The notes beneath the pieces are model-generated. The model did not search any database. It saw only the letters and a program-made list of their open reading frames with translations, and had not been told where the DNA came from. Both the position numbers and the translations under genes were made by a program. A stretch of DNA of 64,000 bases, from NCBI RefSeq assembly GCF_000231055.2, contig NZ_CM001466.1, positions 2,254,602 to 2,318,601 of the forward strand. The letters are read 5' to 3'. The DNA is from Saccharomonospora azurea NA-128 (GTDB lineage: Bacteria; Actinomycetota; Actinomycetes; Mycobacteriales; Pseudonocardiaceae). Shown piece by piece: positions 63,987 through 64,000 of the stretch; position 1 is the first letter of the stretch; every line of letters begins with the position of its first letter.

Positions 63987-64000
63987 GGTGAGAGCCGAGT

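Overview
The window is very GC-rich, uses many GTG and TTG starts, and carries actinobacterial marker genes: an actinobacterial IHF with a TTG start, a Methyltransf_19/DUF574 methyltransferase, DUF664/DinB, a FadD/ACAD-rich lipid complement and a modular type I PKS. It is chromosomal DNA of a filamentous actinomycete. The Pseudonocardiaceae (Saccharomonospora/Amycolatopsis-like) are my best guess, by inference only.

Region 1 (1-18.6 kb) is the edge of a polyketide cluster. A leftward PKS begins with a stand-alone ACP domain, followed by KS-AT-DH-KR-ACP, KS-AT-KR-ACP and KS-AT-DH-KR (cut by the window edge). All three ATs carry the methylmalonyl YASH signature. Directly upstream is a discrete acyltransferase lacking the carboxylate-binding Arg, so the line is probably loaded with an unusual non-carboxylated starter. 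A one-base insertion at about 6815 breaks the frame inside AT2. A GT39-type membrane glycosyltransferase and a divergent P450 follow.

Region 2 (18.6-38.6 kb) holds self-contained units: an ABC exporter pair, a lipoprotein/DUF418 pair, an acyl-CoA carboxylase beta subunit with a penicillin-acylase-family protein (propionyl-CoA carboxylation could feed the PKS), cytidine deaminase, a TetR/DUF418 divergon, an ArsR/VOC operon, small enzymes, a three-gene operon of tiny membrane proteins, a TetR/reductase divergon with a 50-bp dyad, two secreted proteins (cutinase-like and C39-like), a LuxR-type regulator and a macrolide-type glycosyltransferase.

Region 3 (38.8-43.4 kb) has an FGGY kinase and then a scar of about 1.9 kb. 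A broken methyltransferase N-terminus, an orphan 172-aa gene, a 5'-truncated LamG gene and the last 47 codons of a DUF4396 gene abut one another. This looks like a replacement with broken genes at both ends.

Region 4 (43.4-64 kb) is mostly core genome: an M23 peptidase, mgtE (with mutually exclusive leader hairpins), recQ, a small secreted protein, a CysQ-like phosphatase, SDR, DtxR and GNAT proteins, and a fatty-acid catabolic operon (enoyl-CoA hydratase, acyl-CoA ligase, TetR, small protein) facing an acyl-CoA dehydrogenase. It continues with a Sfp-type phosphopantetheinyl transferase next to isochorismate synthase, mIHF, FadD, a PaaI thioesterase, a cytosolic C39-like protein and a FAD-linked oxidase at the right edge. 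A 21-bp-period repeat built on GCGGACACG occurs in two intergenic gaps 16 kb apart. No rRNA, tRNA, CRISPR array or intact insertion sequence was recognised.
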